DNA from: Anaerotignum sp. MB30-C6
GTDB lineage: Bacteria > Bacillota > Clostridia > Lachnospirales > Anaerotignaceae
DNA length: 64,000 nucleotides
Direction of reading: 5' to 3'
Assembly (NCBI RefSeq): GCF_030908465.1
Contig: NZ_CP133078.1
Location: 310,001-374,000, forward strand
The notes below the pieces were generated by a model, which was not told the DNA's origin, ran no database searches, and worked only from the letters and a program-made list of their open reading frames with translations. Positions 46,013 through 55,548 of this stretch are shown here, piece by piece; position 1 is the first letter of the stretch; each line of letters opens with the position of its first letter. The position numbers were made by a program, and so were the translations under genes.

Positions 46013-46044
46013 AAAAGGCTGTCGATATATATCGACAGCCTTTT
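46013..46044. terminator. Bidirectional terminator between the convergent 133-residue gene and murC
   Basis: Perfect 32-bp palindrome AAAAGGCTGTCGATAT plus its complement; A-run on one side and T-run on the other allow both directions. Confidence 0.94.
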
Positions 46045-46047
46045 TAA

Positions 46048-47424
46048 TCATACTAAAAACAATTCGCCAATTTTATATACATCCCCAGCGCCAACGGTAA
46101 GGAGAAGGTCTCCCTGATGACAGTGGTCTTGTAAGTAAGACAAAATTTCATCAAAGTTTCCAACATAATGGGCAGATTTTCCTGTTTTTTCAATACGCTG
46201 TGCCAGCTGAGCGGCACTTACTGTACCATCATCTGACTCTCTAGCGGCATAAATATCGGCAATGATGATTTCATCGGCATCATAAAATGCGTCCCCAAAT
46301 TCTTCGAACAAAAACTTTGTGCGAGAATAGGTATGGGGCTGGAATACACACCATGTGGTGTTGTGCTTTACCTTCTTTGCTGCGGCTAAAGTCGCTCTGA
46401 TTTCTGTTGGATGATGTGCATAATCATCAATAACGAGAATTCCATCCTTTTCACCTTTTCGTTGAAAACGGCGATTTGTTCCATTGAAATGACCAAGGCC
46501 CTTTGCCCAATCTTCAGGGGAAATGCCTAAAAAGCTTGCAGACGCAATTGCCGCTAAGGCATTGGAAATATTGTGATCTCCGGGAACGTTAAGGTCGATG
46601 GTTGCCTTTATCTTATTATTATAGTACACATCGAAGGTATTTTTTCCGTCATCATGATGAATGATATTTTTAACTGTCCAGGTTGCATCATCTTCTGTTA
46701 ATGAAAAGGTTTCAACGTTGCAAAGCAAACCTTCCGAAATCTTGGATAAATATTCAATATCTTTGTTGATAACCAAAACACCGTTTTCAGGAATACGCTT
46801 TGCAAAGTCGTGGAAGGAACGATAAATATTCTCTAAGGAACCGAAAAAATCTAAGTGGTCACTTTCCACGTTTAGGATAACTCCAACCAAAGGATTCAAA
46901 CGTAAAAAGCTGTTATAATATTCACATGCTTCAGCAACAAAATAGGGAGATTTCCCGATTTTCAAGTTACTTCCGATGGTAGGGAGTATGCCGCCCACGG
47001 TGATGGTGGGGTCTTTTTCCGCTGCCAAAAGAATTTCGGAGACCATGGAGGTGGTTGTTGTTTTTCCGTGAGTACCAGATACAGCAACAGAATTGCTATG
47101 CTCTCCCATAATTTCCCCCAAAAGTTGGGCTCTGTCCATAATGTGCAGGTTTTTTGCCTTTGCCACTTCCAGTTCGGGGTTGCCATCGTGAATTGCAGCT
47201 GTAAAAACCACATGAGTTATATCATCTGTGATGTTTTCTGCGTTGTGGCCAATATTAATATGGATGCCAACGGACTGCAGATGGTTTGTTACGGGTGTTT
47301 CCCGAATATCGGTGCCGGATACTTTAAAACCACGGCTTGCCAGAATCTCGGCCAAGCCGGACATACTAATGCCACCGATACCAATAAAATAAATATGGTC
47401 TGAATCTTTAAAAATAGTAGTCAT
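46048..47424 (-). CDS. murC: UDP-N-acetylmuramate--L-alanine ligase MurC
   Basis: Adds L-Ala to UDP-MurNAc. 458 residues, Mur ligase with N-terminal IGIGGISMSGLA (about 14-25), ATP loop SGTHGKTTTTSM (about 115-126), EACEYYNSF (about 169), and DDYAHHPTEI (about 329). The start follows GAGGCGG. It has its own promoter and is the only minus-strand gene between 16.5 kb and the window end. Confidence 0.97.
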   Translation of the reverse strand: MTTIFKDSDHIYFIGIGGISMSGLAEILASRGFKVSGTDIRETPVTNHLQSVGIHINIGHNAENITDDITHVVFTAAIHDGNPELEVAKAKNLHIMDRAQLLGEIMGEHSNSVAVSGTHGKTTTTSMVSEILLAAEKDPTITVGGILPTIGSNLKIGKSPYFVAEACEYYNSFLRLNPLVGVILNVESDHLDFFGSLENIYRSFHDFAKRIPENGVLVINKDIEYLSKISEGLLCNVETFSLTEDDATWTVKNIIHHDDGKNTFDVYYNNKIKATIDLNVPGDHNISNALAAIASASFLGISPEDWAKGLGHFNGTNRRFQRKGEKDGILVIDDYAHHPTEIRATLAAAKKVKHNTTWCVFQPHTYSRTKFLFEEFGDAFYDADEIIIADIYAARESDDGTVSAAQLAQRIEKTGKSAHYVGNFDEILSYLQDHCHQGDLLLTVGAGDVYKIGELFLV

Positions 47425-47484
47425 ATATTACCGCCTCTATCATTTTACGGATCGTAATCGATCTCTAACATAATTTTGCTTTCC

Positions 47485-47513
47485 ATTATAGTATACTAAA
47501 ATAGGAAAGGCAA
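47485..47513 (-). promoter_or_regulatory. Promoter of murC
   Basis: Minus strand TTGCCT (47508-47513), 17-bp spacer, TATAAT (47485-47490). A GATCG-N4-CGATC inverted repeat (47450-47463) lies in the leader. Confidence 0.75.
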
Positions 47514-47657
47514 TGATTAACATGGAATTCTATATTTAATTTTATACAGAAAGATTTGAAATAAACCTAAAAATTACGAAAACCTTGAAATTAAGTAGGA
47601 AAAGAAAAATTCCTCATAAGGGCTGAAGGAATTCCTGTTTTTTTTACAAGACATATA

Positions 47658-47947
47658 TGGTATAATTATGTAAATTCCCACCACTGGGATAGGCGAAACG
47701 TAGGCCCTTTACATTCCATTTTAGAAATGAAAAACAGAAACAGCAGTTTCATATAACCGAAAGATTTAATGAACACCACATAACCCATACTTTGTGCAAA
47801 ATATGTTATAAGACCACAAAGGTAGGAGAAGTGCTACCAATGATCTTTCGAAGTTTCAGCTACTTTATCTGGATTATGGTATAAAATAACAAAATCTCTA
47901 ATATATATTTGTTTTGTTGGACAAATTAAGGCAGGGGGTAGATACAA
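47658..47947 (+). promoter_or_regulatory. Promoter(s) and leader of glgC
   Basis: Two extended -10 boxes: TGGTATAAT ending 47666 and TGGTATAAA ending 47885. Between them are small hairpins CCCA-CCAC-TGGG, CATTT-N3-AAATG, GAAAC-N4-GTTTC and GGTAG-N8-CTACC. No known riboswitch recognised. Confidence 0.45.
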
Positions 47948-49222
47948 ATGCGTAAGAAAGAAATGATCGCAATGCTTTTGGCCGGCGGGCAAGGAAGCCG
48001 TTTGGGCGTTTTGACACGCAAGGTGGCAAAACCAGCGGTCGCCTATGGCGGGAAATTTAGAATTATTGATTTTCCACTGAGTAACTGTATCAATTCTGGA
48101 GTAGACACAGTGGGTGTATTGACTCAGTATCAGCCCCTAAGACTAAATCAGCATATTGGAATTGGGATTCCTTGGGATTTAGATAGGAAAAATGGCGGTG
48201 TAACTATTTTAACCCCCCACGTAAAAGGCGGAGATTCGGGAGAATGGTTTATGGGCACTGCCAATGCAATTTATCAAAATATCGACTACATCGATAGCAA
48301 TAATCCTGAATATGTGTTGATTTTATCTGGGGATCATATCTACAAGATGGACTATTCTAAAATGTTGGCGTTTCATAAAGAAAAAAAGGCAGCGGCTACC
48401 ATTGCCGTTTTGGAAGTTCCTTTTGAAGAGGCAAATCGTTTTGGCATTATGAATACGCAAGATGATGATAGAATTTACGAGTTTGAAGAAAAGCCAGAAA
48501 AGCCAAAAAGCAATTTAGCCTCCATGGGTATTTATATTTTCACATGGAGCCGATTGAGAGAGGCTTTGGTTGAGGATAGAGAGGTACACCCCGACAGCGA
48601 TTTCGGTATGCACATCATTCCGAAAATGTTGGATGAAGGGCAAACAATGTTTGCCTATCGCTTTAGAGGATACTGGAAGGATGTGGGTACCATTGAGTCT
48701 TATTGGGAGTCCAATATGGAGTTGGTAAAGGCCTTGCCAGCGTTTAACTTGTATGAAGATTTCTGGAAGATTTATACCAACTCTCACCATCAGCCACCAA
48801 CTTACACGGCACCTGGGGCAGTTGTGAAAGAATCTTTAGTGACGGACGGCAGTGAAATTTACGGTGAAGTTTATCACTCTGTTTTAGGTTCAGAGGTGAT
48901 TGTTGGAAAGGGTGCGGTTATCAGAGATTCTATTATTATGGGTAAAACTGTAATCGGAGAAAATGCCCTATTGGAACGCTGCATTGTAGATGAAAACTGT
49001 GAAGTTGGCTCTGGGGTGCATATGGGTTTTGGCGATAACTTGCCCAATGAAACAAAGCCCAACATCTATAACACGGGTATTACTGTAATTGGTAGTCATA
49101 CCAAGGTGCCTGAAGGCATCAAAATTGGAAAAAACTGCGTAATCTATGGATATACAAAAGAAGAAGATTATGTAGGAGGTAAATTGGATAGTGGTAAATC
49201 TGTTGTTCGGGAGGGGAAATGA
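47948..49222 (+). CDS. glgC: Glucose-1-phosphate adenylyltransferase GlgC
   Basis: Makes ADP-glucose for glycogen synthesis. 424 residues: nucleotidyltransferase domain with [22 protein letters not shown] (about 9-30), [23 protein letters not shown] and EFEEKP, and a C-terminal left-handed beta-helix. The intact GGQGSRL loop indicates the catalytic subunit. It overlaps glgD by 4 bases. Confidence 0.97.
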   Translation: MRKKEMIAMLLAGGQGSRLGVLTRKVAKPAVAYGGKFRIIDFPLSNCINSGVDTVGVLTQYQPLRLNQHIGIGIPWDLDRKNGGVTILTPHVKGGDSGEWFMGTANAIYQNIDYIDSNNPEYVLILSGDHIYKMDYSKMLAFHKEKKAAATIAVLEVPFEEANRFGIMNTQDDDRIYEFEEKPEKPKSNLASMGIYIFTWSRLREALVEDREVHPDSDFGMHIIPKMLDEGQTMFAYRFRGYWKDVGTIESYWESNMELVKALPAFNLYEDFWKIYTNSHHQPPTYTAPGAVVKESLVTDGSEIYGEVYHSVLGSEVIVGKGAVIRDSIIMGKTVIGENALLERCIVDENCEVGSGVHMGFGDNLPNETKPNIYNTGITVIGSHTKVPEGIKIGKNCVIYGYTKEEDYVGGKLDSGKSVVREGK

Positions 49223-50343
49223 GTATGAAAGCCATTGGTATCATATTAGCAGGCGGTAACAATGAGGGACGACTCGGTGTACTTACCGACCATAGAGCGG
49301 CAGCTGCTTTGCCTGTAGGCAGCAGCTATCGTGCCATTGATTTCACGTTAAGTAATATGTCAAACAGCGGTATTGGGAAGGTAGCGGTGCTGACCCAGTA
49401 TAATTCTCGTTCTTTGCGGGATCATTTGACGTCCTCAAAGTGGTGGGATTTCGGTAGAAAGCATGGGGGTTTATTCGTTTTCACCCCTTTTACAAGCAGC
49501 ACCGATTCCAACTGGTTTCGAGGAACAGCCGATTCCATCTATCAAAACATGACCTATCTTTTGAGAAGTAACGAGGAGTATGTGGTCATTACCAGTGGGG
49601 ATTCTATTTATAAAATGGACTATCACAAGTTGGTTGAAAGACATGAGGAAAAAGGTGCAGATATTACCATTGCTTACCAAAGGATGTATCGAGATGATTT
49701 AAATAATTTCGGTATCATGGAGATGGATGAGGGAGGGCGTTTGCTGGAATTTGAAGAAAAACCAGAACATCCCAAAACAAATGAGGCTTCTCTTGGAATA
49801 TACGTTATTTCCAGAACTCTTTTGATTGATATATTAAACGAAATCATACCCCAAGGGGGATTTGACTTTGTAAAGGATATTTTGATTGCAAAACGAAAAG
49901 AGTTAAAAATTTACGGTTATGAATTTAAAGGGTATTGGAATACCTTAAGCACAGGGGTAAGTGCCTACTACAACGTTAATATGGATTTCTTGAAGAAAGA
50001 GGTGAGGGATGCCTTTATTAACGAGTATCCCTATATCGAAACAAAGGCAAAGGATGAGCCTCCTGCAAAATATAATAAAGACGCAGATGTAAGAGACTCC
50101 CTTGTTGGTAGTGGTACTATTTTTAACGGCAAGGTGGAGCATTCCATCATATTCCGTAAGGTTTACACGGGAGAAGGTTCTGTTGTAAAAAACTCTATCC
50201 TCATGGAGGGCTGCAGAATCGGTAAAGATTGCGTGGTTGAAAATGCCATCTTGGATAAAGAGGTTGTGCTTTCTGATGGACAACAAATCATTGGAAAATC
50301 CATTCATGACTTGGCTATCTTAAAAAAAGGGACAAGATTATAA
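49219..50343 (+). CDS. glgD: GlgD-type regulatory subunit of glucose-1-phosphate adenylyltransferase
   Basis: 374-residue paralogue of GlgC. The nucleotide-binding loop is altered ([23 protein letters not shown] instead of GGxGxRLxxLTxxRAKPA), which is typical of non-catalytic GlgD. Other core segments persist ([31 protein letters not shown]). ATGA overlap with glgC implies equal synthesis of the two subunits. No glycogen synthase or branching gene is in the window. Confidence 0.94.
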   Translation: MSMKAIGIILAGGNNEGRLGVLTDHRAAAALPVGSSYRAIDFTLSNMSNSGIGKVAVLTQYNSRSLRDHLTSSKWWDFGRKHGGLFVFTPFTSSTDSNWFRGTADSIYQNMTYLLRSNEEYVVITSGDSIYKMDYHKLVERHEEKGADITIAYQRMYRDDLNNFGIMEMDEGGRLLEFEEKPEHPKTNEASLGIYVISRTLLIDILNEIIPQGGFDFVKDILIAKRKELKIYGYEFKGYWNTLSTGVSAYYNVNMDFLKKEVRDAFINEYPYIETKAKDEPPAKYNKDADVRDSLVGSGTIFNGKVEHSIIFRKVYTGEGSVVKNSILMEGCRIGKDCVVENAILDKEVVLSDGQQIIGKSIHDLAILKKGTRL

Positions 50344-50350
50344 TTGGAAG

Positions 50351-50386
50351 AAGCAGGCGAGGCTGGGATTCGCCTGCTTTTCTTTA
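50351..50386 (+). terminator. Terminator of glgCD
   Basis: AAGCAGGCGA / TCGCCTGCTT perfect 10-bp stem, 9-base loop, TTCTTT tail. Confidence 0.9.
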
Positions 50387-50531
50387 CCCTATTCCAATGA
50401 TATTTTACTACTTTTTTGGGAAATAGAGCAGTTTTTTAGTAAAAGCGTATATTGAATTTTTATGTCAAAAATGAGAAAATATCCAAAGTTGTGTTCGGTT
50501 TTAGTTGAAAGCCGTGAGAAAGGAGAACAAC

Positions 50532-51908
50532 ATGAAAAACTTGAAGGCCGTTATTTTAGCGGCAGGAGAAGGCACCCGCATGAAATCAAAAATGCCCAAG
50601 GTGCTGCATGAAGTATTGAATAAAACAATGATTGATTATGTTATAGATACTGCAAAGGGTTGTGGCGCAGAGGAGGTTTGTGTCGTTGTTGGGCATAAAG
50701 CAGATGAGGTAAAGGCTTCCATTAAAAAAGATGGTGTTTCCTTTGCTTTACAAAAGGAACAAAAAGGAACAGGCCATGCGGTGATGATGGCGGGGGACTT
50801 TATTGAAGAAGATAAGGATATTCTAATCCTTTACGGGGATACACCTTTGATTCAAGGGGATACCCTTGAAAAATTGGTGGAAAAGCACCGCCAGGAGGAT
50901 TTTGGTGCCACTGTTATTTCTGCGAATGTTGAAAATCCTGAAGGATATGGGCGTATTATTCGTGATGCAAAGGGGAATTTTATAAAAATCGTAGAGCATA
51001 AGGATGCAACGGCTGAAGAACGCCTTGTAAAAGAAATTAATACAGGCATATATATTTTTAAAGGTGTTGCTTTAAAAACTTCCTTGGGCAAATTGGATAA
51101 CCACAACGTCCAAGGGGAATACTACCTGCCAGACTGCTTAGCATTAATATTAAATGCTGGCGGAAAAGTTGGTGCCGTTGTTGCCGAGGATGACAAGGAG
51201 TTTTTTGGTGTAAACTCACGGGTACAATTGGCAGAGGCTACAAAAATTATGAAAACCCGTATTAACCATGGTCACATGGAAAACGGTGTTACATTGGTCG
51301 ATCCGGAAAATACCTATATTGGTGCAGATGTAAAAATCGGTATGGACACGGTAATCTTACCTGGATGCGTTTTAGAAGGATATACAGAAATCGGCGAGGA
51401 TTGTAAAATCGGCCCGAACTCTCATTTGACGGATATGCGTTTGGGGGACGGGGCGACGTTTCAAAGTTCCACAGCTTTGGAGTCTACAATTGGAAACAAC
51501 ACTACGGTAGGACCCTTTGCTTACATTCGCCCCAACTGTAAGATTGGGGATAATGTAAAAGTTGGTGATTTTGTTGAAGTAAAGAATTCAAATATAGGCA
51601 ATGGTACGAAGATTCCCCACCTGGCGTATATCGGTGACACCGACGCCGGAGAAAAAGTAAATTTTGGATGCGGTAGCATAATGGTAAATTACGATGGAAA
51701 GAAAAAACATCGTACTATTGTGGAAGACAATGTTTTTGTAGGCTGTAATGTAAATTTGGTTGCTCCTGTTCGGGTAAAAGCAGGTGCTTATGTCGCTGCA
51801 GGTTCCACCATCACAAGGGATGTACCAGAAGATGTGCTTGCCGTTGCAAGAGCGAGACAACAAGTCATTGAAGGCTGGAAAAAGAAGAAAATGGAAACAG
51901 AATCATAA
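50532..51908 (+). CDS. glmU: Bifunctional GlmU (GlcN-1-P acetyltransferase / GlcNAc-1-P uridylyltransferase)
   Basis: Makes UDP-GlcNAc. 458 residues: uridylyltransferase domain with VILAAGEGTRMKSKMPKVLH (about 6-25), LYGDTPLI; then hexapeptide beta-helix with acetyltransferase residues in FVEVKNS, PHLAYIGD and NVNLVAPV. ATG 50532 follows AAAGGAG. It is followed by prs, the same pairing as gcaD-prs in Bacillus. Confidence 0.97.
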   Translation: MKNLKAVILAAGEGTRMKSKMPKVLHEVLNKTMIDYVIDTAKGCGAEEVCVVVGHKADEVKASIKKDGVSFALQKEQKGTGHAVMMAGDFIEEDKDILILYGDTPLIQGDTLEKLVEKHRQEDFGATVISANVENPEGYGRIIRDAKGNFIKIVEHKDATAEERLVKEINTGIYIFKGVALKTSLGKLDNHNVQGEYYLPDCLALILNAGGKVGAVVAEDDKEFFGVNSRVQLAEATKIMKTRINHGHMENGVTLVDPENTYIGADVKIGMDTVILPGCVLEGYTEIGEDCKIGPNSHLTDMRLGDGATFQSSTALESTIGNNTTVGPFAYIRPNCKIGDNVKVGDFVEVKNSNIGNGTKIPHLAYIGDTDAGEKVNFGCGSIMVNYDGKKKHRTIVEDNVFVGCNVNLVAPVRVKAGAYVAAGSTITRDVPEDVLAVARARQQVIEGWKKKKMETES

Positions 51909-52027
51909 AAATGGACAAATACGTCGAAATACAGTTGAAATTGCTTTGGGAACGGTGTAACATATAAAGGGGGGCTTAATTTAGCCTTATATCATAAAAT
52001 GCAAAAGATTATTAGGGGGATATTGAA

Positions 52028-52987
52028 ATGATTAATTCTAGTGGCGGCAACATCAAGATTTTTGCGTGTAATTCCAATCGTGCTTTGGCACAGGATATCG
52101 CAGAAAAAATGGGTATGACACTGGGTAGTGCAGAAGTTGAAAAATTTAGCGATGGTGAAATTTCCGTAAAAATAAATGAAACAATTCGTGGCGCGGATGT
52201 TTACATCATTCAGTCTACCTCTTCACCTGTAAATGATAGCTTGATGGAATTGCTGATTATGATTGATGCAATGAAGCGCGCTTCTGCAGGCAGAATTACG
52301 GCTGTAATGCCTTATTATGGCTACGCAAGACAGGACCGTAAAGCAAGAGCAAGAGATCCCATCAGTGCAAAATTGGTAGCAAATATTTTAACAACAGCAG
52401 GTGCAAACCGTGTACTAACAATGGATTTGCATTGTGCACAGATTCAAGGTTTTTTTGATATCCCTGTAGACAATTTAGTGGGAAGTCCTTTGCTGACAAG
52501 TTTTTATATCAATAAATACGGTGATGAGTTGGAAAATTTCGTTGCTGTTTCCCCTGACTTAGGTAGCGTATCAAGAACTAGAAAATTTGCAGAAGGATTA
52601 AATATTCCTCTTGCAATTATTGATAAGCGTAGACCAAAGGCAAATGTTAGTGAAATTATGAATATTATCGGTGATGTAAAAGGTAAAAAAGTAATTTTGG
52701 TTGACGATATGATCGACACTGCTGGTACAATTACCAATGCAGCAAATGCGTTGAAGGAAAGAGGCGCAATTGAAGTAGATGCTTGTTGTACCCATGCTGT
52801 ATTAAGTGGCCCTGCGATCAAACGTATCCAAGACTCTGCCATTAATGAGTTATTGGTTCTTGATACCATCGATTTACCTGAAGAAAAGAAAATCAGTAAG
52901 ATTGTTTCCGTATCCGTTGGCGATATTTTTGCGAATGCAATTAAGTGCATTCACGAAGGCAGCTCTATTTCTCAGTTGTTCGACTAA
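52028..52987 (+). CDS. prs: Ribose-phosphate pyrophosphokinase
   Basis: Makes PRPP from ribose 5-phosphate and ATP. 319 residues with [11 protein letters not shown], the signature [18 protein letters not shown] (about 134-151), [10 protein letters not shown] flexible loop, and PRPP loop [11 protein letters not shown] (about 223-233). Strong GGGGGATATTGA precedes ATG 52028. Feeds upp in this window. Confidence 0.98.
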   Translation: MINSSGGNIKIFACNSNRALAQDIAEKMGMTLGSAEVEKFSDGEISVKINETIRGADVYIIQSTSSPVNDSLMELLIMIDAMKRASAGRITAVMPYYGYARQDRKARARDPISAKLVANILTTAGANRVLTMDLHCAQIQGFFDIPVDNLVGSPLLTSFYINKYGDELENFVAVSPDLGSVSRTRKFAEGLNIPLAIIDKRRPKANVSEIMNIIGDVKGKKVILVDDMIDTAGTITNAANALKERGAIEVDACCTHAVLSGPAIKRIQDSAINELLVLDTIDLPEEKKISKIVSVSVGDIFANAIKCIHEGSSISQLFD

Positions 52988-53021
52988 TTGTTCTTTGTAA
53001 TACAATAGCACATAAAAATGC

Positions 53022-53067
53022 AAGCTCCTATTTACTCCCTTTTGGAGAGAAATAGGAGCTTATTTTT
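53022..53067 (+). terminator. Terminator of prs
   Basis: AAGCTCCTATTT / AAATAGGAGCTT perfect 12-bp stem, then ATTTTTAT. Confidence 0.94.
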
Positions 53068-53267
53068 ATAAAAAATCGTAGAAAAAGAAGGTTTTTTTGT
53101 CTTCGGAGGGGGTTAATTTGGTTGCATTTTTTCATTTATTTGTTATAATAAGATACAAATGGGATATTGTCCCAAAGTTAGTGCGAAAGAAAGGCACTGC
53201 TATCAGTTAATTTATCAGAACAGGACGAAATTCATTCGTCAAAACTGACAATTTTGTGAAATGTTGG

Positions 53268-53312
53268 TTGACAAATTAGGATAAATGAATTATATTTGTT
53301 AAAAGTAAGACA
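53268..53312 (+). promoter_or_regulatory. Promoter of the D-2-hydroxyacid dehydrogenase
   Basis: TTGACA (53268-53273), 17-bp spacer, TATATT (53291-53296), about 108 bases before the ATG. Just downstream TTTGTT...GACAAA (53294-53313) forms a loose inverted repeat faintly like a Rex operator. GACGAA-N5-TTCGTC lies upstream near 53224-53240. Confidence 0.65.
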
Positions 53313-53403
53313 AACGAAATGTCTCTCTAAATTGAATAGAGGATTAATTTTGTTGCCCAACTAAATTTTACCATTATTACATAATTTTAGGAGGAGTTAT
53401 AAT

Positions 53404-54384
53404 ATGAAAATCGCATTTTTTGACACCAAGTCCTACTGGAAAGACTCTTTCGGTCCTGTGGCTGAAAAATATGGATTTGAAATCACTTTCTTCAATGAAA
53501 GATTAACACCTGCGACTGCTCATTTGGCAGCGGGTCATGATGCTACTTGTTCTTTCGTTAATGACGAAGTGTCCGCTGAGGCTGTTCGTGAGTTGAAAAA
53601 CTTGGGTATTAAAGTTCTTTTATTGCGTTGTGCAGGTTTTGATAGTGTTGATTTGGCAGTTGCGAAAGAATGTGGTTTGCCTGTACTTAGAGTTCCTGCT
53701 TACTCCCCCGAATCTGTTGCTGAACAGGGTGCAGCTTTGTTGATGGCTGTAAACAGAAAGTCTCACTTGGCATATGAAAGAAGTACAAAATTCAATTTTG
53801 ACATCGCTGGCTTGGATGGTGTTGCTTTGGTTGGTAGAACAGCTGGTGTTATCGGTACAGGTAAAATCGGTCAGTGCATGATTAATATTTTGAAGGGCTT
53901 TGGCATGAACATCATCGCTTATGATGCATTCCCTAACCCTAACCTTGGTTTGGAATACGTTGAATTGGATGAACTTTACGCTCGTTCCGACGTTATTTCC
54001 CTTCACTGCCCTCTTATGCCTGCAACACGCCATATGATTAACGCAGAAGCGATCGCTAAGATGAAAGACGGCGTTATCTTGGTTAACGTTGCTCGTGGTG
54101 GTTTGGTTGACTCCGTAGCTTTGGCTGATGCAGTAGAAGCTGGAAAATTCCGTGGCGTTGGTATGGACGTTTGTGAAGTTGAGCATGAATACTTCTTCGA
54201 AGACAGAAGCGATAAAGCAGACAAGGATGCTACATTAAGCAGATTGTTAGCAAACGAAAAAGTTGTTATTTCCGGTCACTTGGCATTCTTGACAGAAGAA
54301 GCTTTGACTTCTATGGCAGAAGTAACATGTGGTAATGCAAAAGCTTTCTTGGAAGGCACAGAATTGGTTAACGAAGTAAAGTAA
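53404..54384 (+). CDS. ldhA: D-2-hydroxyacid dehydrogenase (probable D-lactate dehydrogenase)
   Basis: NAD-dependent reduction of pyruvate or a related 2-oxo acid. 326 residues, D-isomer family: Rossmann motif GVIGTGKIGQ (about 149-158), catalytic Arg in NVARGGLVD, Glu in DVCEVE, and His in SGHLAFLTEEAL, the last typical of D-lactate and D-2-hydroxyisocaproate dehydrogenases. GGAGGAGTTATA precedes ATG 53404. Strong promoter and uniform codon choice suggest high expression. It has its own terminator. The substrate is not certain. Confidence 0.9.
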   Translation: MKIAFFDTKSYWKDSFGPVAEKYGFEITFFNERLTPATAHLAAGHDATCSFVNDEVSAEAVRELKNLGIKVLLLRCAGFDSVDLAVAKECGLPVLRVPAYSPESVAEQGAALLMAVNRKSHLAYERSTKFNFDIAGLDGVALVGRTAGVIGTGKIGQCMINILKGFGMNIIAYDAFPNPNLGLEYVELDELYARSDVISLHCPLMPATRHMINAEAIAKMKDGVILVNVARGGLVDSVALADAVEAGKFRGVGMDVCEVEHEYFFEDRSDKADKDATLSRLLANEKVVISGHLAFLTEEALTSMAEVTCGNAKAFLEGTELVNEVK

Positions 54385-54404
54385 TTTGATAGCTTGATTT
54401 TAGG

Positions 54405-54436
54405 GCGGACACGAAAGTGTCCGCTTTTTGATTTTT
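54405..54436 (+). terminator. Terminator of the dehydrogenase gene
   Basis: GCGGACAC-GAAA-GTGTCCGC stem-loop, then TTTTTGATTTTT. Confidence 0.96.
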
Positions 54437-54609
54437 GCTTGTAGGTGATAAAACAGATTTAAAGGCATGAGGGTGAGAGAATTTTTCAAGTATGATAGTC
54501 CCTGGCTAGTGTTATGTTTATTCGAATCCATGCTTTTTGTAAAAAAGTTTAATGAGGCATTGTCTTGTTTTTGGATTGGAAACCATTGTTTTTGCCGATA
54601 TTACTATGG

Positions 54610-54858
54610 TATAATAATAAAAAAGTAGTCTTTTTCTGGGATAATCTTGCCGTACTTCATGAGTGCGAAAATAAATAAGGACAAAATAAGCGTAGCTCTA
54701 ATTCTAAAAATTAGGGCTTTTAGCTGTGTATAAGGGTCAAAATAGGTACTGAGTCCTTAGACTTAGAAGAAGTTCTGAGGTATCAGAAGATGAATGAAAA
54801 TCATTGGTTGTTTGTAAAATAGGAAGGCGTACTTGTTGGTTTAAAATTGGAGGATAAA
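54610..54858 (+). promoter_or_regulatory. Promoter and leader of pth-mfd with internal terminator
   Basis: Extended TGGTATAAT (-10 at 54610-54615) starts a leader of about 240 bases. It includes AGCTCTAATT / AATTAGGGCT with GCTTTT (54694-54722), an intrinsic-terminator-like hairpin, and CCTTAGA...TCTGAGG (near 54756-54782). GGAGG at 54849 serves pth. Confidence 0.5.
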
Positions 54859-55548
54859 ATGGGACTTTTTGATAAATTTAAAGATAACGATAAGGGGCAG
54901 GATTTTTTTGTGGTTGCAGGGTTGGGCAACCCTGGCCCCAAATATGAAGGTACAAAGCATAATATTGGCTTTGATGTGGTAGAACGCTTGGGTAAGAAAT
55001 ATAATATAGAGATGAATAAATTTAAGCATAAAGCCTTGATCGGGGATGGCACAATCGCAGGAAGACGTGTTCTTTTGGTAAAGCCTCAAACATTTATGAA
55101 CCTAAGCGGGGAAAGTATTCGAGAAATCGTTAATTTCTACAAGATTCCTCAGGATCATTTTGTTGTCATTTATGACGATACTAGCCTACCAGTCAGTGGC
55201 GTGCGTATCCGTGAAAAAGGTAGCCATGGTGGACATAACGGTATTCGAAATATTATTGCCCAAATGGGTACAGATGAGTTTTGCCGCATTAAGGTTGGCA
55301 TCGGCGAAAAGCCAAACGGTTGGGATTTAGCAGATTATGTTTTGGCCAAGTTTGATAAGGACGATTTACCTATGATAGAACAAGGGGCAGATAAGGCTGT
55401 GAATGCCGTGGAGTTGATTTTATCCCGAGGGATTATGGATGCCATGAATCGGATTAATCAAAAACCTAAGGCACAAAAAAAAGAGAAAGTCGAAAAAAGG
55501 ACTGAGGTTCAAGAAGAAAAGAAACCTCAAGGCGAGGTGGAAGAATGA
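54859..55548 (+). CDS. pth: Peptidyl-tRNA hydrolase with extra N- and C-terminal segments
   Basis: Releases peptides from peptidyl-tRNA. 229 residues; the core has GLGNPGPKYEGTKHNIGFDV (catalytic His about 31), KPQTFMNLSGES, and GSHGGHNGIRNI. About 14 charged residues precede the core and a roughly 35-residue Lys/Glu-rich tail follows, longer than the usual 185-195. ATG 54859 follows GGAGG. It overlaps mfd by 4 bases. Confidence 0.95.
   Translation: MGLFDKFKDNDKGQDFFVVAGLGNPGPKYEGTKHNIGFDVVERLGKKYNIEMNKFKHKALIGDGTIAGRRVLLVKPQTFMNLSGESIREIVNFYKIPQDHFVVIYDDTSLPVSGVRIREKGSHGGHNGIRNIIAQMGTDEFCRIKVGIGEKPNGWDLADYVLAKFDKDDLPMIEQGADKAVNAVELILSRGIMDAMNRINQKPKAQKKEKVEKRTEVQEEKKPQGEVEE

Noticed and set aside
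53294..53313. Rex operator before the dehydrogenase gene as a firm call
   Set aside because: Only one half-site matches TTGTTAA; kept as a weak remark.
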